A stretch of 37,396 nt of DNA from a virus, in the IMG/VR virus record IMGVR_UViG_3300042868_001989, positions 1-37,396 of that record. The stretch is one strand, 5' to 3'. The position numbers and the translations under genes were made by a program. The notes under the pieces were generated by a model. That model saw nothing but the letters and a program-made list of their open reading frames with translations. It ran no database searches and was not told the DNA's origin. Shown here piece after piece: positions 1 to 8,183 of the stretch. Every line of letters begins with the position of its first letter. Within the stretch, counting starts at the first letter, position 1.

Positions 1-38
1 AAACCCTGCCTGGTGGTGAGTCCACTAAAGGAGGAGTC

Positions 39-308
39 ATGACAGATTACATCTTCGAGACACCAACTGTCGATGAAGGCTTTGAAGGAGTTCAACGACT
101 CTTTACATTCTACAAGTTAACACGTGGTATCAGTATCATCAGAGTTAATGGAACTTACCGTCAGGTTCGTTATCCATACGATGGTGACTTGGACACCTAC
201 CAAGAAGTATACCTTGGCGGTAGCCAGTATACCGTAGATGACGCAACAAAAGCAGCACTTATTGCTGGCGGCGTTGGGGTAACGGAAGCAAACTTCACAG
301 CAATATAA
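39..308 (+). CDS. Hypothetical head-proximal protein, 89 aa
   Basis: Function not recognised. The ATG follows a very strong ribosome binding site (AAAGGAGGAG at 28-36) with ideal spacing. The protein is soluble-looking, with beta-prone stretches in the middle (residues about 30-65), no membrane segment and no cysteine motif. It is the first complete gene of a rightward structural operon. Because the window ends inside the capsid gene, it probably follows the major capsid gene on a permuted map, and a small head-decoration or completion role would fit that position. That is inference from position only. Confidence 0.75.
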   Translation: MTDYIFETPTVDEGFEGVQRLFTFYKLTRGISIIRVNGTYRQVRYPYDGDLDTYQEVYLGGSQYTVDDATKAALIAGGVGVTEANFTAI

Positions 309-315
309 GGGACAT

Positions 316-762
316 ATGGGACACGAACACGTAAGCAAAGTTCTTCAATGGGAATACAAGTTAGTAGATGGAGACATGATTCCATACTCAGCATTATATG
401 GGTGTGTGTATTGTGATGCTACATCAACTGAGCCTTTCCCTGATGAGAACGATATCTTTATAGACCACACTAAGTGTGGGCCTGATTGCTTTGGCTGTAA
501 AGCCAGAGGACTTCAGATGAATACTGGCGATGCTAACAGTCAGCGAAACGCTCCACGTAAGCGCTTTGAGAACGAACTATCTGCATATGCTAACGCGAAG
601 GCACAAGGCATTCAACCTGGTGGCACTTCGATGGAAAAGATTCGTGAGGCAGAAGCAGCCTCCGAAGTATTGAATAAGCCATACAATGCTAATTCAATGC
701 CAGATGCAAAGAACATAAACCAATCAACCGCAGCGGTAATGAAAGAGATAGGACAAGTATAA
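316..762 (+). CDS. Cysteine-motif structural-region protein, 148 aa
   Basis: A CxxC pair (CVYC, near residue 31) and a second cysteine group (CGPDCFGCKARG, residues about 54-65) could bind zinc. The C-terminal half is helical and rich in Ala, Asn and Gln. The ATG has an AAGGGA-type ribosome site. The stop codon overlaps the start of the next gene (TAATG), showing translational coupling. I recall similar cysteine-motif proteins near the capsid genes of other actinobacterial phages, but the role is unknown. A virion or assembly factor is likely from context. Confidence 0.75.
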   Translation: MGHEHVSKVLQWEYKLVDGDMIPYSALYGCVYCDATSTEPFPDENDIFIDHTKCGPDCFGCKARGLQMNTGDANSQRNAPRKRFENELSAYANAKAQGIQPGGTSMEKIREAEAASEVLNKPYNANSMPDAKNINQSTAAVMKEIGQV

Positions 763-914
763 TGCCAAAAGTAGGAATGAAGGAATTCGCATACACAGCA
801 AAAGGAATGGCAATGGCTAAGGCTGAAGCCAAGAAGACTGGCAAGCCAATGAAGAAGGCTGCTAAGAAAGTTGCTAAGAAGATGGTTATGAAGAAGATGG
901 GCAAGAAGAAGTAA
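762..914 (+). CDS. Very basic Lys-rich small protein, 50 aa
   Basis: Starts at an ATG overlapping the previous stop (TAATG) and runs 50 codons to TAA, directly followed by the ATG of the next gene. After the first 25 residues the protein is almost only Lys, Ala, Met and Gly, with repeated KKAAKK/KKMGKKK blocks, so it is strongly cationic. It is the first of five consecutive small basic proteins. A nucleic-acid-binding virion or packaging role is inferred from composition and position. The coupled starts on both sides support it being real despite its size. Confidence 0.75.
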   Translation: MPKVGMKEFAYTAKGMAMAKAEAKKTGKPMKKAAKKVAKKMVMKKMGKKK

Positions 915-1139
915 ATGGCCTCTCCAAAGCCAAAGGCTTCTCCTAGCCCACAGGCTACCAAGAAGTCTCAAGTTGTTGTTACAACTGGTCAAGGCTCTAC
1001 AATTAAGATGGGTGATTTAGGAAGAAAAGCCCCTACACCTAATTCACCAAAGACTCGAGTTGGAACAATCAGAGAATACACAACTGCTGAATACGAAGCA
1101 CTTTTACGTAAAGTCGTAGCACAAAACAAAAACCGATAG
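915..1139 (+). CDS. Small basic protein with Pro/Lys-rich N-terminus, 74 aa
   Basis: The ATG lies directly after the upstream TAA. The first 20 residues are rich in Pro, Lys and Ser and probably disordered. The middle (QVVVTTGQGSTIKMGDLG) looks like a short beta segment. The C-terminus (YTTAEYEALLRKVVAQNKNR) is a basic amphipathic helix. Second of the five-gene basic-protein set. The function is not recognised. Confidence 0.7.
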   Translation: MASPKPKASPSPQATKKSQVVVTTGQGSTIKMGDLGRKAPTPNSPKTRVGTIREYTTAEYEALLRKVVAQNKNR

Positions 1140-1147
1140 GAATTGAA

Positions 1148-1405
1148 ATGTCAGACCCAAGACTAAAGCGAGCAGGAGTATCAGGCTTTAACAAGCCTAA
1201 GCGTACACCAAACCACCCCAAGAAGAGCCATGTAGTTGTGGCTAAAGAAGGTAGTAAGGTCAAAACTATTCGCTTTGGTCAGCAGGGTGTGACTGGCGAT
1301 AGACAACCTACAAAGCGTCAAGCTTCGTTTAAGGCACGTCACGCTAAGAACATTGCCAAGGGCAAGATGTCTGCGGCTTACTGGGCGGATAAAGTTAAAT
1401 GGTAA
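1148..1405 (+). CDS. Conserved small basic phage protein, 85 aa
   Basis: The pattern is KRAGVSGFNKPKRTPNHP, a VVVAKEG-KVKTIRFGQQG beta segment, then KARHAKNIAKGKMSAAYWADKVKW. I recall this family as widespread among aquatic tailed phages, usually annotated as hypothetical. The C-terminal half reads like a basic DNA- or RNA-binding helix. Its last 7 bases overlap the next gene (ATGGTAA). It belongs to the basic-protein cluster after the capsid. The function is unknown. Confidence 0.8.
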   Translation: MSDPRLKRAGVSGFNKPKRTPNHPKKSHVVVAKEGSKVKTIRFGQQGVTGDRQPTKRQASFKARHAKNIAKGKMSAAYWADKVKW

Positions 1406-1584
1406 AGAAGAAGGCTAAGTCAAAAGTCAATGCGGCTGGTAACTATACTAAGCCAGCAATGCGTGCCTCCTTGTTTAAGAAGATTAAGGCAGGCTCAAAG
1501 GGTGGCGACCCTGGCGAATGGTCTGCTCGTAAGGCTCAGTTGCTTGCAACTCAGTACAAGAAAGCAGGAGGCGGTTACAAGTAA
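1399..1584 (+). CDS. Conserved small basic phage protein, 61 aa
   Basis: Starts inside the last codons of the upstream gene and ends with TAATG shared with the next one. It has the pattern NYTKPAMRASLFKKIKAGSKGG, then WSARKAQLLATQYKKAGGGYK. I recall aquatic phage proteins of this type that accompany the 85-aa protein upstream. It is strongly basic with two predicted amphipathic helices. The molecular role is unknown. Nucleic-acid binding is inferred. Confidence 0.8.
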   Translation: MVKKKAKSKVNAAGNYTKPAMRASLFKKIKAGSKGGDPGEWSARKAQLLATQYKKAGGGYK

Positions 1585-1820
1585 TGGCACTTGCTAAGTC
1601 ACAAAAGTCCTTAAAGAAATGGACCAAGGAAGAGTGGACAACTTCTGATGGTAAACCATCTAAAGGTAAGAAAAGATATTTGCCCAAGAAGGCATGGTCC
1701 GCATTGAGTGCATCTGAAAAGAAAGCAACCAATCAGGCTAAAGCTGCAGGTAATGCAAAGGGTAAGCAGTTTGTAAAACAACCAAAGTCCATAGCGAAGA
1801 AAGCTGCGAGGTTTAGATAA
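1584..1820 (+). CDS. DUF5872-like basic protein, 78 aa
   Basis: The sequence SLKKWTKEEW, then KRYLPKKAWSALSASEKKAT, then GKQFVKQPKSIAKKAARFR matches what I remember of the DUF5872 family in phages and bacteria; the family name is from memory. It is highly basic and ends in a Lys/Arg-rich tail. Both neighbours overlap by the TAATG arrangement. Last of five basic small proteins. Function unknown. Confidence 0.8.
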   Translation: MALAKSQKSLKKWTKEEWTTSDGKPSKGKKRYLPKKAWSALSASEKKATNQAKAAGNAKGKQFVKQPKSIAKKAARFR

Positions 1821-2095
1821 TGGCAACAGGAGTAGCAGGTAGCACATTTGCTGACGAGTTAAATCGTCTTGCAAACGGTGGAACATATCCCGTACCAAGT
1901 GCATACCAGTCTGAACAAGGTGCGGCAAATAATTATGCTGACACTAGTGGCTTGGGTATTATAGCAGCACTAAACATTAAGGCTAGCGCAAGCCGTCAGC
2001 CTAAAGATTACAAGATGCTAAACGCTATCTGTAATGAACTAGCTGGGACTACTGGACTATCAGCAGTTGTTGCATTAAGGAGCATAGACCTATGA
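1820..2095 (+). CDS. Hypothetical structural-operon protein, 91 aa
   Basis: The ATG overlaps the previous stop. The sequence is neutral and mostly helical after residue 40 (a KMLNAICNELAG segment), with a short Gly/Ser-rich N-terminus. The stop overlaps the next start (ATGA at 2092), so it is translationally coupled to the probable adaptor protein. A neck or head-completion role is plausible by position. No family was recognised. Confidence 0.7.
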   Translation: MATGVAGSTFADELNRLANGGTYPVPSAYQSEQGAANNYADTSGLGIIAALNIKASASRQPKDYKMLNAICNELAGTTGLSAVVALRSIDL

Positions 2096-3009
2096 CAACT
2101 TTGGCACAGATGATTGATGAAGTTCTAATCAACCTTTCAGGTTACACCTACCAACAGGACCGTTCTACGTATCTACGCACAGCAGTCACTACACTAACCT
2201 CACCAAGCACCTCACCTACAATCCTATCTCTTGGAGATACGAGTAACGTAGGTAAGGGCATCCTTGAAGTTGACGAAGAACTTATGTGGGTTGATTCATT
2301 CGACCGTGTTGGTAACACAGCGACTGTATCACCTTACGGCCGTGGGTATCTAGGCACAGGTGCTGCTACACACGCAGCTGATGCTAAGGTTACTATCTCA
2401 CCTATCTTCCCACGCTATGTAATCAAGAAGGCTATCAACGATACTATCCGTGCGATGGGTGCCAGCCTGCTTGCTGTAAAGCAAACAACATTTACTTTCA
2501 ATGCAGCGATTAATACTTACGAGTTTGAAGACTTAGGTATTGAAAATATTCTAACTATGTCTTGGCAGGATACAGGTCCTTCTAAGGAATGGATTCGTAT
2601 TCGTCGATGGGACTTTGACCCATTTGCAGATGTAACTACTTGGGGTGCAAACTCACAGACTGTAACCATCTATGACTATATAACACCAGGACGTACAGTT
2701 AAAGTTATGTATGCCACACCTCCATCTGCAATGCAGAATGGCACAGATGTATTCACAACCACTACTGGATTCTCTGAATCAGCTCGTGACATTGTAATCC
2801 TTGGTGCGTCATACAGATTATTGGCTTACCTTGACCCTGCTCGTGCAGGTCAGATTAGCCCACAGGCGGACGAAACAGATGGCAAGCGCCCATACGGTGC
2901 AAGCGCATCAGCAACAAAGCAACTCTTTGCTCTTTACTCACAACGCTTGAACGAAGAAGTGTCAGCAATGCAAAGTCAATACCCGCCACGAATTCATTAT
3001 ACTCGATAG
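2092..3009 (+). CDS. Probable head-tail adaptor / neck structural protein, 305 aa
   Basis: Overlaps the previous gene by ATGA. The N-terminal 20 residues are helical. A beta-rich section about residues 40-110 contains a VDEELMWVDSFD motif and a GRGYLGTGAATHAADAKV loop, as seen in phage connector and tail proteins. Helices follow (YVIKKAINDTIRAMGASLL), and the C-terminus again holds helices and a LAYLDPARAGQIS stretch. Its position between head genes and tail fibres suggests an adaptor or tail tube connector. I did not recognise a specific family. Confidence 0.65.
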   Translation: MTTLAQMIDEVLINLSGYTYQQDRSTYLRTAVTTLTSPSTSPTILSLGDTSNVGKGILEVDEELMWVDSFDRVGNTATVSPYGRGYLGTGAATHAADAKVTISPIFPRYVIKKAINDTIRAMGASLLAVKQTTFTFNAAINTYEFEDLGIENILTMSWQDTGPSKEWIRIRRWDFDPFADVTTWGANSQTVTIYDYITPGRTVKVMYATPPSAMQNGTDVFTTTTGFSESARDIVILGASYRLLAYLDPARAGQISPQADETDGKRPYGASASATKQLFALYSQRLNEEVSAMQSQYPPRIHYTR

Positions 3010-3017
3010 GAATATAA

Positions 3018-4676
3018 ATGACAACACGCAATTACTCCTCTCGCTCGCAGCAGACTACACTGACAAGTGCAGTTACTGCTGGCGCATCAACTATAGTTGT
3101 GCAGTCAGGTACTGCACTTCTTGGTGGTCAGTCGATTCCTGCGGGCACAACCTTTACGGTTGTTGTAGACCCAGATACAGCGCTTGAAGAAATCTTAGAT
3201 GCCACCGCGGTGTCGACTAACACCTTTACAGTAACACGTGCCATTGATGGTTCATCTGCACAGGCTCACTCTGCTGGAGCAGTTGTCCGTCATATGGCTA
3301 TCGGTCGTGACTACCGCGAAGCAAACACCCACATCGAGGCTTCTACAGGTGTCCACGGCATCTCTAACTCCTCTTCGGTTGTCGGAACTATAGACACACA
3401 GACACTGACTAATAAGACCCTTACAAGCCCTACAATCACCAACCCTAGTATCTCAGGTGCTGGAGTAGATGCGAGCATTGTCTTTGAAGGTGCAACTGCT
3501 GATGCTTATGAAACAACACTGACTGTAACTGACCCTACACAGGACAACACAATCACAATGCCTAACACAACAGGCACAGTGGTTATTGCTACAGCGACAC
3601 AGACTCTTACAAACAAGACTTTGACAAGCCCAACTATTTCTGGTTCTCCAGTAATTACTGGTCTATCCTCTGCAGGGATGTCAGCATCCTCTGCTACTCC
3701 TAAGGACTATGTAGATAGCATTCTAGGCTCAGCAACTGCAGCAGCAACTAGTGCTGCATCTGCAGCCACTAGCGCAGCATCTGCTGCTACATCTGCTGGA
3801 AGTTCTGAAACATCTGCAATAGCATCTGCTACATCTGCAAGTGCCTCTGCAAGTTCAGCAACAGCAGCAGCGACAAGTGCTACCTCAGCAGCAGCATCTG
3901 CTACAGCAGCGGCAACTAGTGCAACTAGCGCAGCAGCAAGTGCAACTACTGCTGCTAACTCAGTAGCAACAATTGCAGGATACGCAACATCGGCTGCAAA
4001 CTCTGCTACTGCTGCTGCAACAAGTGCTACTAGTGCTGCTACATCAGCAACATCTTCTGCTAATTCAGCAACCGCTTCTGCTACAAGCGCTACTGCATCT
4101 GCTACTTCTGCTACCGCTTCTGCTACATCAGCAAGTGCTGCTGCTACATCTGCATCAAGCGCAGCCACATCTGCAACATCGGCTGCAACATCAGCAACAA
4201 GTGCTGCTGCAAGTGCAGCATCTGCTGCTGCAGTATTGACGGGTGCATTTGATGCTAAGGGTGACTTGCTAGTTGGAACAGGCACAAACACCTTTGACCA
4301 ATTAACAGTTGCTGCAACCAATGGTTATGTTCTAAGTGTTAACAGTGCAACCGCTACAGGACTTGAATGGACTGCAGCAAACCCTGGCGACATTACAGGA
4401 GTTACTGCTGGAACTGGATTATCAGGCGGTGGGACATCGGGTGCTGTAACAGTATCTCTTGACACATCATCTGTATATGTAGTTCCCACACAAACTGGAC
4501 AAACTGGCAAGTATCTAACAACAGATGGTACAACTTCATCTTGGGCATCAGTTGATGCTCTACCTAGTCAGACTGGTAATGCTGGAGAATACTTAACAAC
4601 TGACGGCACAACTGCAAGTTGGGCTGCAATAACAACTGACCCCACACCAACCGTGTTTATGCTCGGTGGAATGTAA
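3018..4676 (+). CDS. Tail fibre protein with long Ala/Ser/Thr repeat, 552 aa
   Basis: The N-terminal third is a beta-rich virion-attachment-like region. The phrase TQTLTNKTLTSPTI occurs twice (about residues 127 and 194), a phrase typical of phage tail fibres. Residues about 240-410 are a low-complexity run of AATSAAS-type units, likely a long trimeric stalk. A module starting with FDAKGDLLVGTG follows, and near the C-terminus two related YLTTDGTT-SWA units. The KGD module recurs in the fibre proteins at 5023 and 6017. Probably host adsorption. Confidence 0.85.
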   Translation: MTTRNYSSRSQQTTLTSAVTAGASTIVVQSGTALLGGQSIPAGTTFTVVVDPDTALEEILDATAVSTNTFTVTRAIDGSSAQAHSAGAVVRHMAIGRDYREANTHIEASTGVHGISNSSSVVGTIDTQTLTNKTLTSPTITNPSISGAGVDASIVFEGATADAYETTLTVTDPTQDNTITMPNTTGTVVIATATQTLTNKTLTSPTISGSPVITGLSSAGMSASSATPKDYVDSILGSATAAATSAASAATSAASAATSAGSSETSAIASATSASASASSATAAATSATSAAASATAAATSATSAAASATTAANSVATIAGYATSAANSATAAATSATSAATSATSSANSATASATSATASATSATASATSASAAATSASSAATSATSAATSATSAAASAASAAAVLTGAFDAKGDLLVGTGTNTFDQLTVAATNGYVLSVNSATATGLEWTAANPGDITGVTAGTGLSGGGTSGAVTVSLDTSSVYVVPTQTGQTGKYLTTDGTTSSWASVDALPSQTGNAGEYLTTDGTTASWAAITTDPTPTVFMLGGM

Positions 4677-4692
4677 CTAAGGAGAAATAATA

Positions 4693-5022
4693 ATGCCAAC
4701 AACATACAAGGTGCTAGGGCAGTCTAACCCGTCTGCTACCACGGCAACAACACTATACACAGTGCCATCGGCAACACAGGCAATTGTATCTACAATCACC
4801 ATTGCTAACCAGACAGCAACTGCAGGTACCTACCGCGTAGCGGTACGCCCAGCAGGAGCCTCACTAGCAGCACAACACTATGTAGCCTACGATGTGTCTC
4901 TACCTGGCAATGCCACTGACACACTAACACTTGGTATCACACTTGCTGCTACAGATGTAGTAACAGTCTATGCCTCAGCAGCAACATTCTCATTCAATGC
5001 TTTCGGAAGCGAGTTATCATAA
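4693..5022 (+). CDS. Small beta-sandwich tail-fibre-associated protein, 109 aa
   Basis: Preceded by an AAGGAG ribosome site. The protein is made of short beta strands rich in Thr, Ala and Val, with a TLYTVPSATQAIVSTITIANQT start that resembles small phage tip or head-fibre proteins. It has no cysteine and no membrane segment. It ends by TAA directly abutting the ATG of the next fibre gene. A tail-fibre accessory role is inferred from its place inside the fibre cluster. Confidence 0.7.
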   Translation: MPTTYKVLGQSNPSATTATTLYTVPSATQAIVSTITIANQTATAGTYRVAVRPAGASLAAQHYVAYDVSLPGNATDTLTLGITLAATDVVTVYASAATFSFNAFGSELS

Positions 5023-5802
5023 ATGACAGTTGGACGCATACCTTCGGTTGAAGGTGGTATTCAACCAACGCTATTGACAACCAAGGGCGATATTATTGTC
5101 GCTACTGGTAACGCCACCCTGGTTCGCCAGGGAGTTGGTTCTAACAATCAGGTACTTATGGCTGACTCTGCTCAGGCAGATGGAGTCAAATGGGCCAATG
5201 AAGCAACTGCAACTTTGACTACTACTGGAGATACTTTGTATGCCAGTGCTGCTAATACACCTGCTCGATTGGCTGTTGGTTCAACTGGTCAGGTTCTTAC
5301 AGTTTCAGGTGGTGTTCCAACTTGGGCAACACCTGCCGCTGGCGGCGGAATGACATTGATTTCCACCACAACGTTAAGTGGTTCCACAACAACAATCGGT
5401 GGTTGGGGTCTTGGATACAAGTCAATCGTTTTTGTAATTTCAAGGGTAACTGGAAGCACCGCAAGCACGGTCGGTATGCAATGGGGTTCTACCAATGGTG
5501 AATACTTTGCAGGCTTGGAAAACGCCGCAGGGTACACAATGAATCAAACACAATTGACTGCATTTAATCGTTCGCTTACTGGAACAATTAACGCTTGGTA
5601 TGTTCAAATTGACAATTACACTTCAACAACATTGCATATGCCAATTACAATTTATGGTCGTTTTGAATCAACTGTTGGAACAATTGGCGTGATGCAAGGT
5701 GGTGCTGCTGAAAATGCTACATCACAGGTCACACAAGTCACATTCAATCGTGGCAGCGGTAACTTTACTGGCGGAACTGTTTTAACATACGGGGTGAACT
5801 AA
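5023..5802 (+). CDS. Tail fibre / receptor-binding protein, 259 aa
   Basis: Residues about 14-60 contain the TTKGDIIVATGNATLVRQG module and the VLMADSAQADGVKWA strand found in two other fibre proteins here. A second copy-like section (LYASAANTPARLAVGSTGQ) follows. The C-terminal 150 residues are a beta-rich globular domain beginning with MTLISTTTLSGSTTTIGG, probably the distal tip. It shares TAATG with the next gene. The fibre role is well supported by module sharing; the receptor is unknown. Confidence 0.8.
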   Translation: MTVGRIPSVEGGIQPTLLTTKGDIIVATGNATLVRQGVGSNNQVLMADSAQADGVKWANEATATLTTTGDTLYASAANTPARLAVGSTGQVLTVSGGVPTWATPAAGGGMTLISTTTLSGSTTTIGGWGLGYKSIVFVISRVTGSTASTVGMQWGSTNGEYFAGLENAAGYTMNQTQLTAFNRSLTGTINAWYVQIDNYTSTTLHMPITIYGRFESTVGTIGVMQGGAAENATSQVTQVTFNRGSGNFTGGTVLTYGVN

Positions 5803-6017
5803 TGACAAGACCAATGACAAGAATCCACAACATTGAAACTAATGAAGTGATAGACCGTGAAATGAATGATGAGGAATTTGCTACATACGAAGCACATCAG
5901 GCAGCAACGTTGGCAATCCAAAATGAACAAGACGCAAAACAAACGGAAAAAGCGGCGTTGCTTAAAAAGTTAGGCATTACAGCAGAAGAAGCACGACTAC
6001 TCCTAGGAGGCAACTAA
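5802..6017 (+). CDS. Small fibre-cluster protein, possible fibre chaperone, 71 aa
   Basis: An N-terminal beta-like section (RIHNIETNEVIDREMNDEEF) is followed by an acidic-basic helix and the ending LLKKLGITAEEARLLLGGN. I recall short proteins with this layout next to tail fibres in many phages, where they may aid fibre folding. It overlaps both neighbours by the TAATG arrangement. The chaperone role is inference from context. Confidence 0.65.
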   Translation: MTRPMTRIHNIETNEVIDREMNDEEFATYEAHQAATLAIQNEQDAKQTEKAALLKKLGITAEEARLLLGGN

Positions 6018-7150
6018 TGGCTACAGGTAGAGTTCCAACAACGGCTAACTCGCCGTTAACAGCAAAGGGTGACCTATTCGGTTACTCCACAGCACCAGCA
6101 AGATTGGCTGTGGGAAACGATGGGGAGCAAATTGTAGCAGATAGTTCCACTTCAACAGGCTTGCGCTATCAAGGCAACTACGCAGCAGGTAAAAATAAAA
6201 TTATTAACGGTGATTTTGGAGTTTGGCAGCGTGGTACAAGTATTACATTGACAAATAACACAACTGCTTACACAACTGACCGATGGTACATTTACACAAG
6301 TTTTAGTGCGGGTTCATCAACTGTTGCTCGTCAAACTTTTACACCTGGAACCGCACCTGTGGCAGGTTATGAAGGTGAATATTTTGCTCGGTATACCGCA
6401 GGTTCGACTGCTACTTATGTAGAGTTTGGACAAAGAATTGAAGGAGTCCAGACATTTGCGGGTCAAACTGCAACACTTTCTTTCTGGGCTAAAGCAAGCG
6501 CTAATACCACTTTAAGCGGTACATTGGTACAAAACTTTGGTTCAGGTGGTTCAAGTGCAGTTTCAACTGGTGCTGGTAGTCATAGCGTTACAACATCTTG
6601 GCAAAGATTTACTGCAACAGTAAGTGTTCCTAGCATTTCTGGTAAAACAATTGGCGCAGGTAATTATCTCAATGCTGTATTTGCCTCAAGCAGTTTAACT
6701 GGTTCACAAACAATAGATTTCTGGGGCGTACAGTTAGAAGCAGGTTCAGTTGCTACCGCTTTCCAAACTGCCACTGGAACAATCCAAGGAGAACTTAGCG
6801 CCTGTCAGAGGTACTACTACCGTGAACTTCCAGACGAACAAGGAGCATCATTTGGTACTGGAATTTTATACAGTTCAAGTGCTGGATATATTGCGTGGAG
6901 ATTGCCAGTAACAATGAGAGTAAAACCTACTTTATCTGCTACAAGCACTGCTTCTAATTATAATGTTTATAATGTGTCTGGCACTTATCAAGCATTAACT
7001 GCAGTGCCAATTGCACAAGCGGTATCAAAAGCAATGATTTTAGTTTTTGCCCCCTTCCCAGCAACTGGTGGAGCAGCAGGTGGACAAACATACCTTTTAA
7101 CAACAGACTCTGGCATTAATGGTTACTTAGCCGCAAGTGCTGAACTATAG
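6017..7150 (+). CDS. Tail fibre protein with carbohydrate-binding-like domain, 377 aa
   Basis: The N-terminus carries the LTAKGDLFGYSTAPARLAVG module shared with the two upstream fibre proteins. From about residue 60 the KNKIINGDFGVWQRGTS motif opens a jelly-roll domain that closes with DFWGVQLEAGSVATAFQ (about 235-255). This arrangement is common in phage fibres and resembles carbohydrate-binding modules. The C-terminal 110 residues (from LSACQRYYYRELP) form a separate tip domain. Likely binds surface glycans of the host. Confidence 0.85.
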   Translation: MATGRVPTTANSPLTAKGDLFGYSTAPARLAVGNDGEQIVADSSTSTGLRYQGNYAAGKNKIINGDFGVWQRGTSITLTNNTTAYTTDRWYIYTSFSAGSSTVARQTFTPGTAPVAGYEGEYFARYTAGSTATYVEFGQRIEGVQTFAGQTATLSFWAKASANTTLSGTLVQNFGSGGSSAVSTGAGSHSVTTSWQRFTATVSVPSISGKTIGAGNYLNAVFASSSLTGSQTIDFWGVQLEAGSVATAFQTATGTIQGELSACQRYYYRELPDEQGASFGTGILYSSSAGYIAWRLPVTMRVKPTLSATSTASNYNVYNVSGTYQALTAVPIAQAVSKAMILVFAPFPATGGAAGGQTYLLTTDSGINGYLAASAEL

Positions 7151-7158
7151 GAGATAAA

Positions 7159-7338
7159 ATGACACAACCAATTTATACAAAATACACAACCAATGAAGGT
7201 CGTGAGTATGTTCTTCGAGTTACGGAAAATGAAACAAGTTCAATTCCTATGGATGAATCTAACTCAGACTATCAAGCATACTTACGATGGCTAGAAAACC
7301 CTGAAGCGGAACAATCCACACCGATTCTGCCTGCTTAA
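7159..7338 (+). CDS. Small acidic protein at end of fibre operon, 59 aa
   Basis: The ATG is preceded by AGGAG with good spacing and runs 59 codons to TAA. The protein is mildly acidic, with YTTNEGREYVLRVTENETSS (beta) followed by DYQAYLRWLENPEAEQ (helix). Small proteins of this design often follow tail fibre genes. The function is unknown. A weak terminator lies directly downstream, so it is the last gene of the fibre transcript. Confidence 0.65.
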   Translation: MTQPIYTKYTTNEGREYVLRVTENETSSIPMDESNSDYQAYLRWLENPEAEQSTPILPA

Positions 7339-7350
7339 ATAGACTATCCC

Positions 7351-7383
7351 TGAGCAAGGATTAAAACTGCTCAACTAATTTTT
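7351..7383 (+). terminator. Weak intrinsic terminator after the fibre genes
   Basis: Inverted repeat TGAGCA (7351-7356) / TGCTCA (7368-7373) with an 11-base loop, followed after five bases by TTTTT (7379-7383). The stem is short, so termination is probably partial. It sits between the last fibre gene and a new promoter. Confidence 0.45.
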
Positions 7384-7388
7384 GCCTA

Positions 7389-7416
7389 TTGACAAGGTAT
7401 GCCATAATAGTATATG
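7389..7416 (+). promoter_or_regulatory. Sigma70-like promoter with AGGTATGCC in its spacer
   Basis: The -35 is a perfect TTGACA (7389-7394) and the -10 is TATATG (7411-7416), with a 16-base spacer. The spacer begins with AGGTATGCC (7395-7403), a motif that recurs at 11456 and, on the minus strand, at 19262-19271. It would drive the glycosyltransferase and following tail and lysis genes. Placement between -35 and -10 suits a repressor operator; that role is inferred. Confidence 0.6.
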
Positions 7417-7445
7417 GGCAATTTGCCACAACATAAGGGGACACA

Positions 7446-8174
7446 ATGGCTAAAGTAAACAAGGGAACGCTAGCAATTGGCTGGTGTGACAACGGTAACA
7501 CTGATGGTAAGTTCACAGAAGGTGTCGTTAGCGTAGCTCTACAGTGCGCTAACAATGGCATCGAACTGACCCACAGTATGCGAGTACAGGGCAATCAGAT
7601 TGGCAGACAACGCCAGGTTCTGTTTGACTACTGGGCTGACCAGATTAAAAGCGACTGGCTTCTATGGATTGATTCAGATATTGTAATCGACATGAAAGTA
7701 GTTACTAAACTATGGAACGCAGCTGACAAGATTAATCGACCAGTAGTTAGCGGTACATACTTCATCTCCAAGGAGCATGAGGGCACATTGGCTAAGCCAT
7801 ACCCAGCATTGTTTTACAATGTTGATGAGTTTAGTATCCAGCATGTACATCCACTGCCACCCGATGAACTGATTAAGGTAGATAGTGCAGGCTTTGGTTT
7901 TGTGTTGATGCACAAGTCAATCATCGCACCTATGCGTGAGAAGTTTCCAGACCAGTCGATGTTTGCTGAGCAAGAAAACGTTGGCGACAGGTATGTAGGT
8001 GAAGACATTGTCTTCTTCCGTAAGATGCAAGAAGCAGGAATCCAATTACATGCACATACTGGTGCATTAGTACGACACATTAAGCGATTCTCGCTTGACG
8101 TTGGGTACTATGATATGTACTGGACACTAGATATGATTAAACAAAGAGCGCAAGAAAAACAACAACAAGGCTAA
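7446..8174 (+). CDS. GT-A-type glycosyltransferase-like protein, 242 aa
   Basis: Resembles family-2-like glycosyltransferases. There is a Rossmann-like start, a hydrophobic strand ending in a DxD-type motif (WLLWIDSDIVID, DSD at about 76-78), a central VVSGTYF strand, and a conserved acidic GEDIVFF segment near residue 183 followed by HAHTGALVRHI. Glycosyltransferases of this fold use nucleotide sugars with a metal held by DxD. The substrate could be virion protein, DNA base or cell surface and cannot be read from sequence. It has its own promoter and leads the second late transcript. Confidence 0.75.
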   Translation: MAKVNKGTLAIGWCDNGNTDGKFTEGVVSVALQCANNGIELTHSMRVQGNQIGRQRQVLFDYWADQIKSDWLLWIDSDIVIDMKVVTKLWNAADKINRPVVSGTYFISKEHEGTLAKPYPALFYNVDEFSIQHVHPLPPDELIKVDSAGFGFVLMHKSIIAPMREKFPDQSMFAEQENVGDRYVGEDIVFFRKMQEAGIQLHAHTGALVRHIKRFSLDVGYYDMYWTLDMIKQRAQEKQQQG

Positions 8175-8183
8175 GGAGTCTAC

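Noticed and set aside
1-38. C-terminal end of the major capsid gene at the left edge
   Set aside because: One frame ends with NPAWW and a stop at 17-19, another runs to TGA at 40-42; too short to decide. Joining the window ends directly would give a capsid protein far too short, so sequence is missing between them.
3707-4321. 204-codon minus-strand frame rich in Ala/Val
   Set aside because: Mirror image of the Ala/Ser/Thr repeat of the tail fibre gene; no ribosome site and opposite to the operon.
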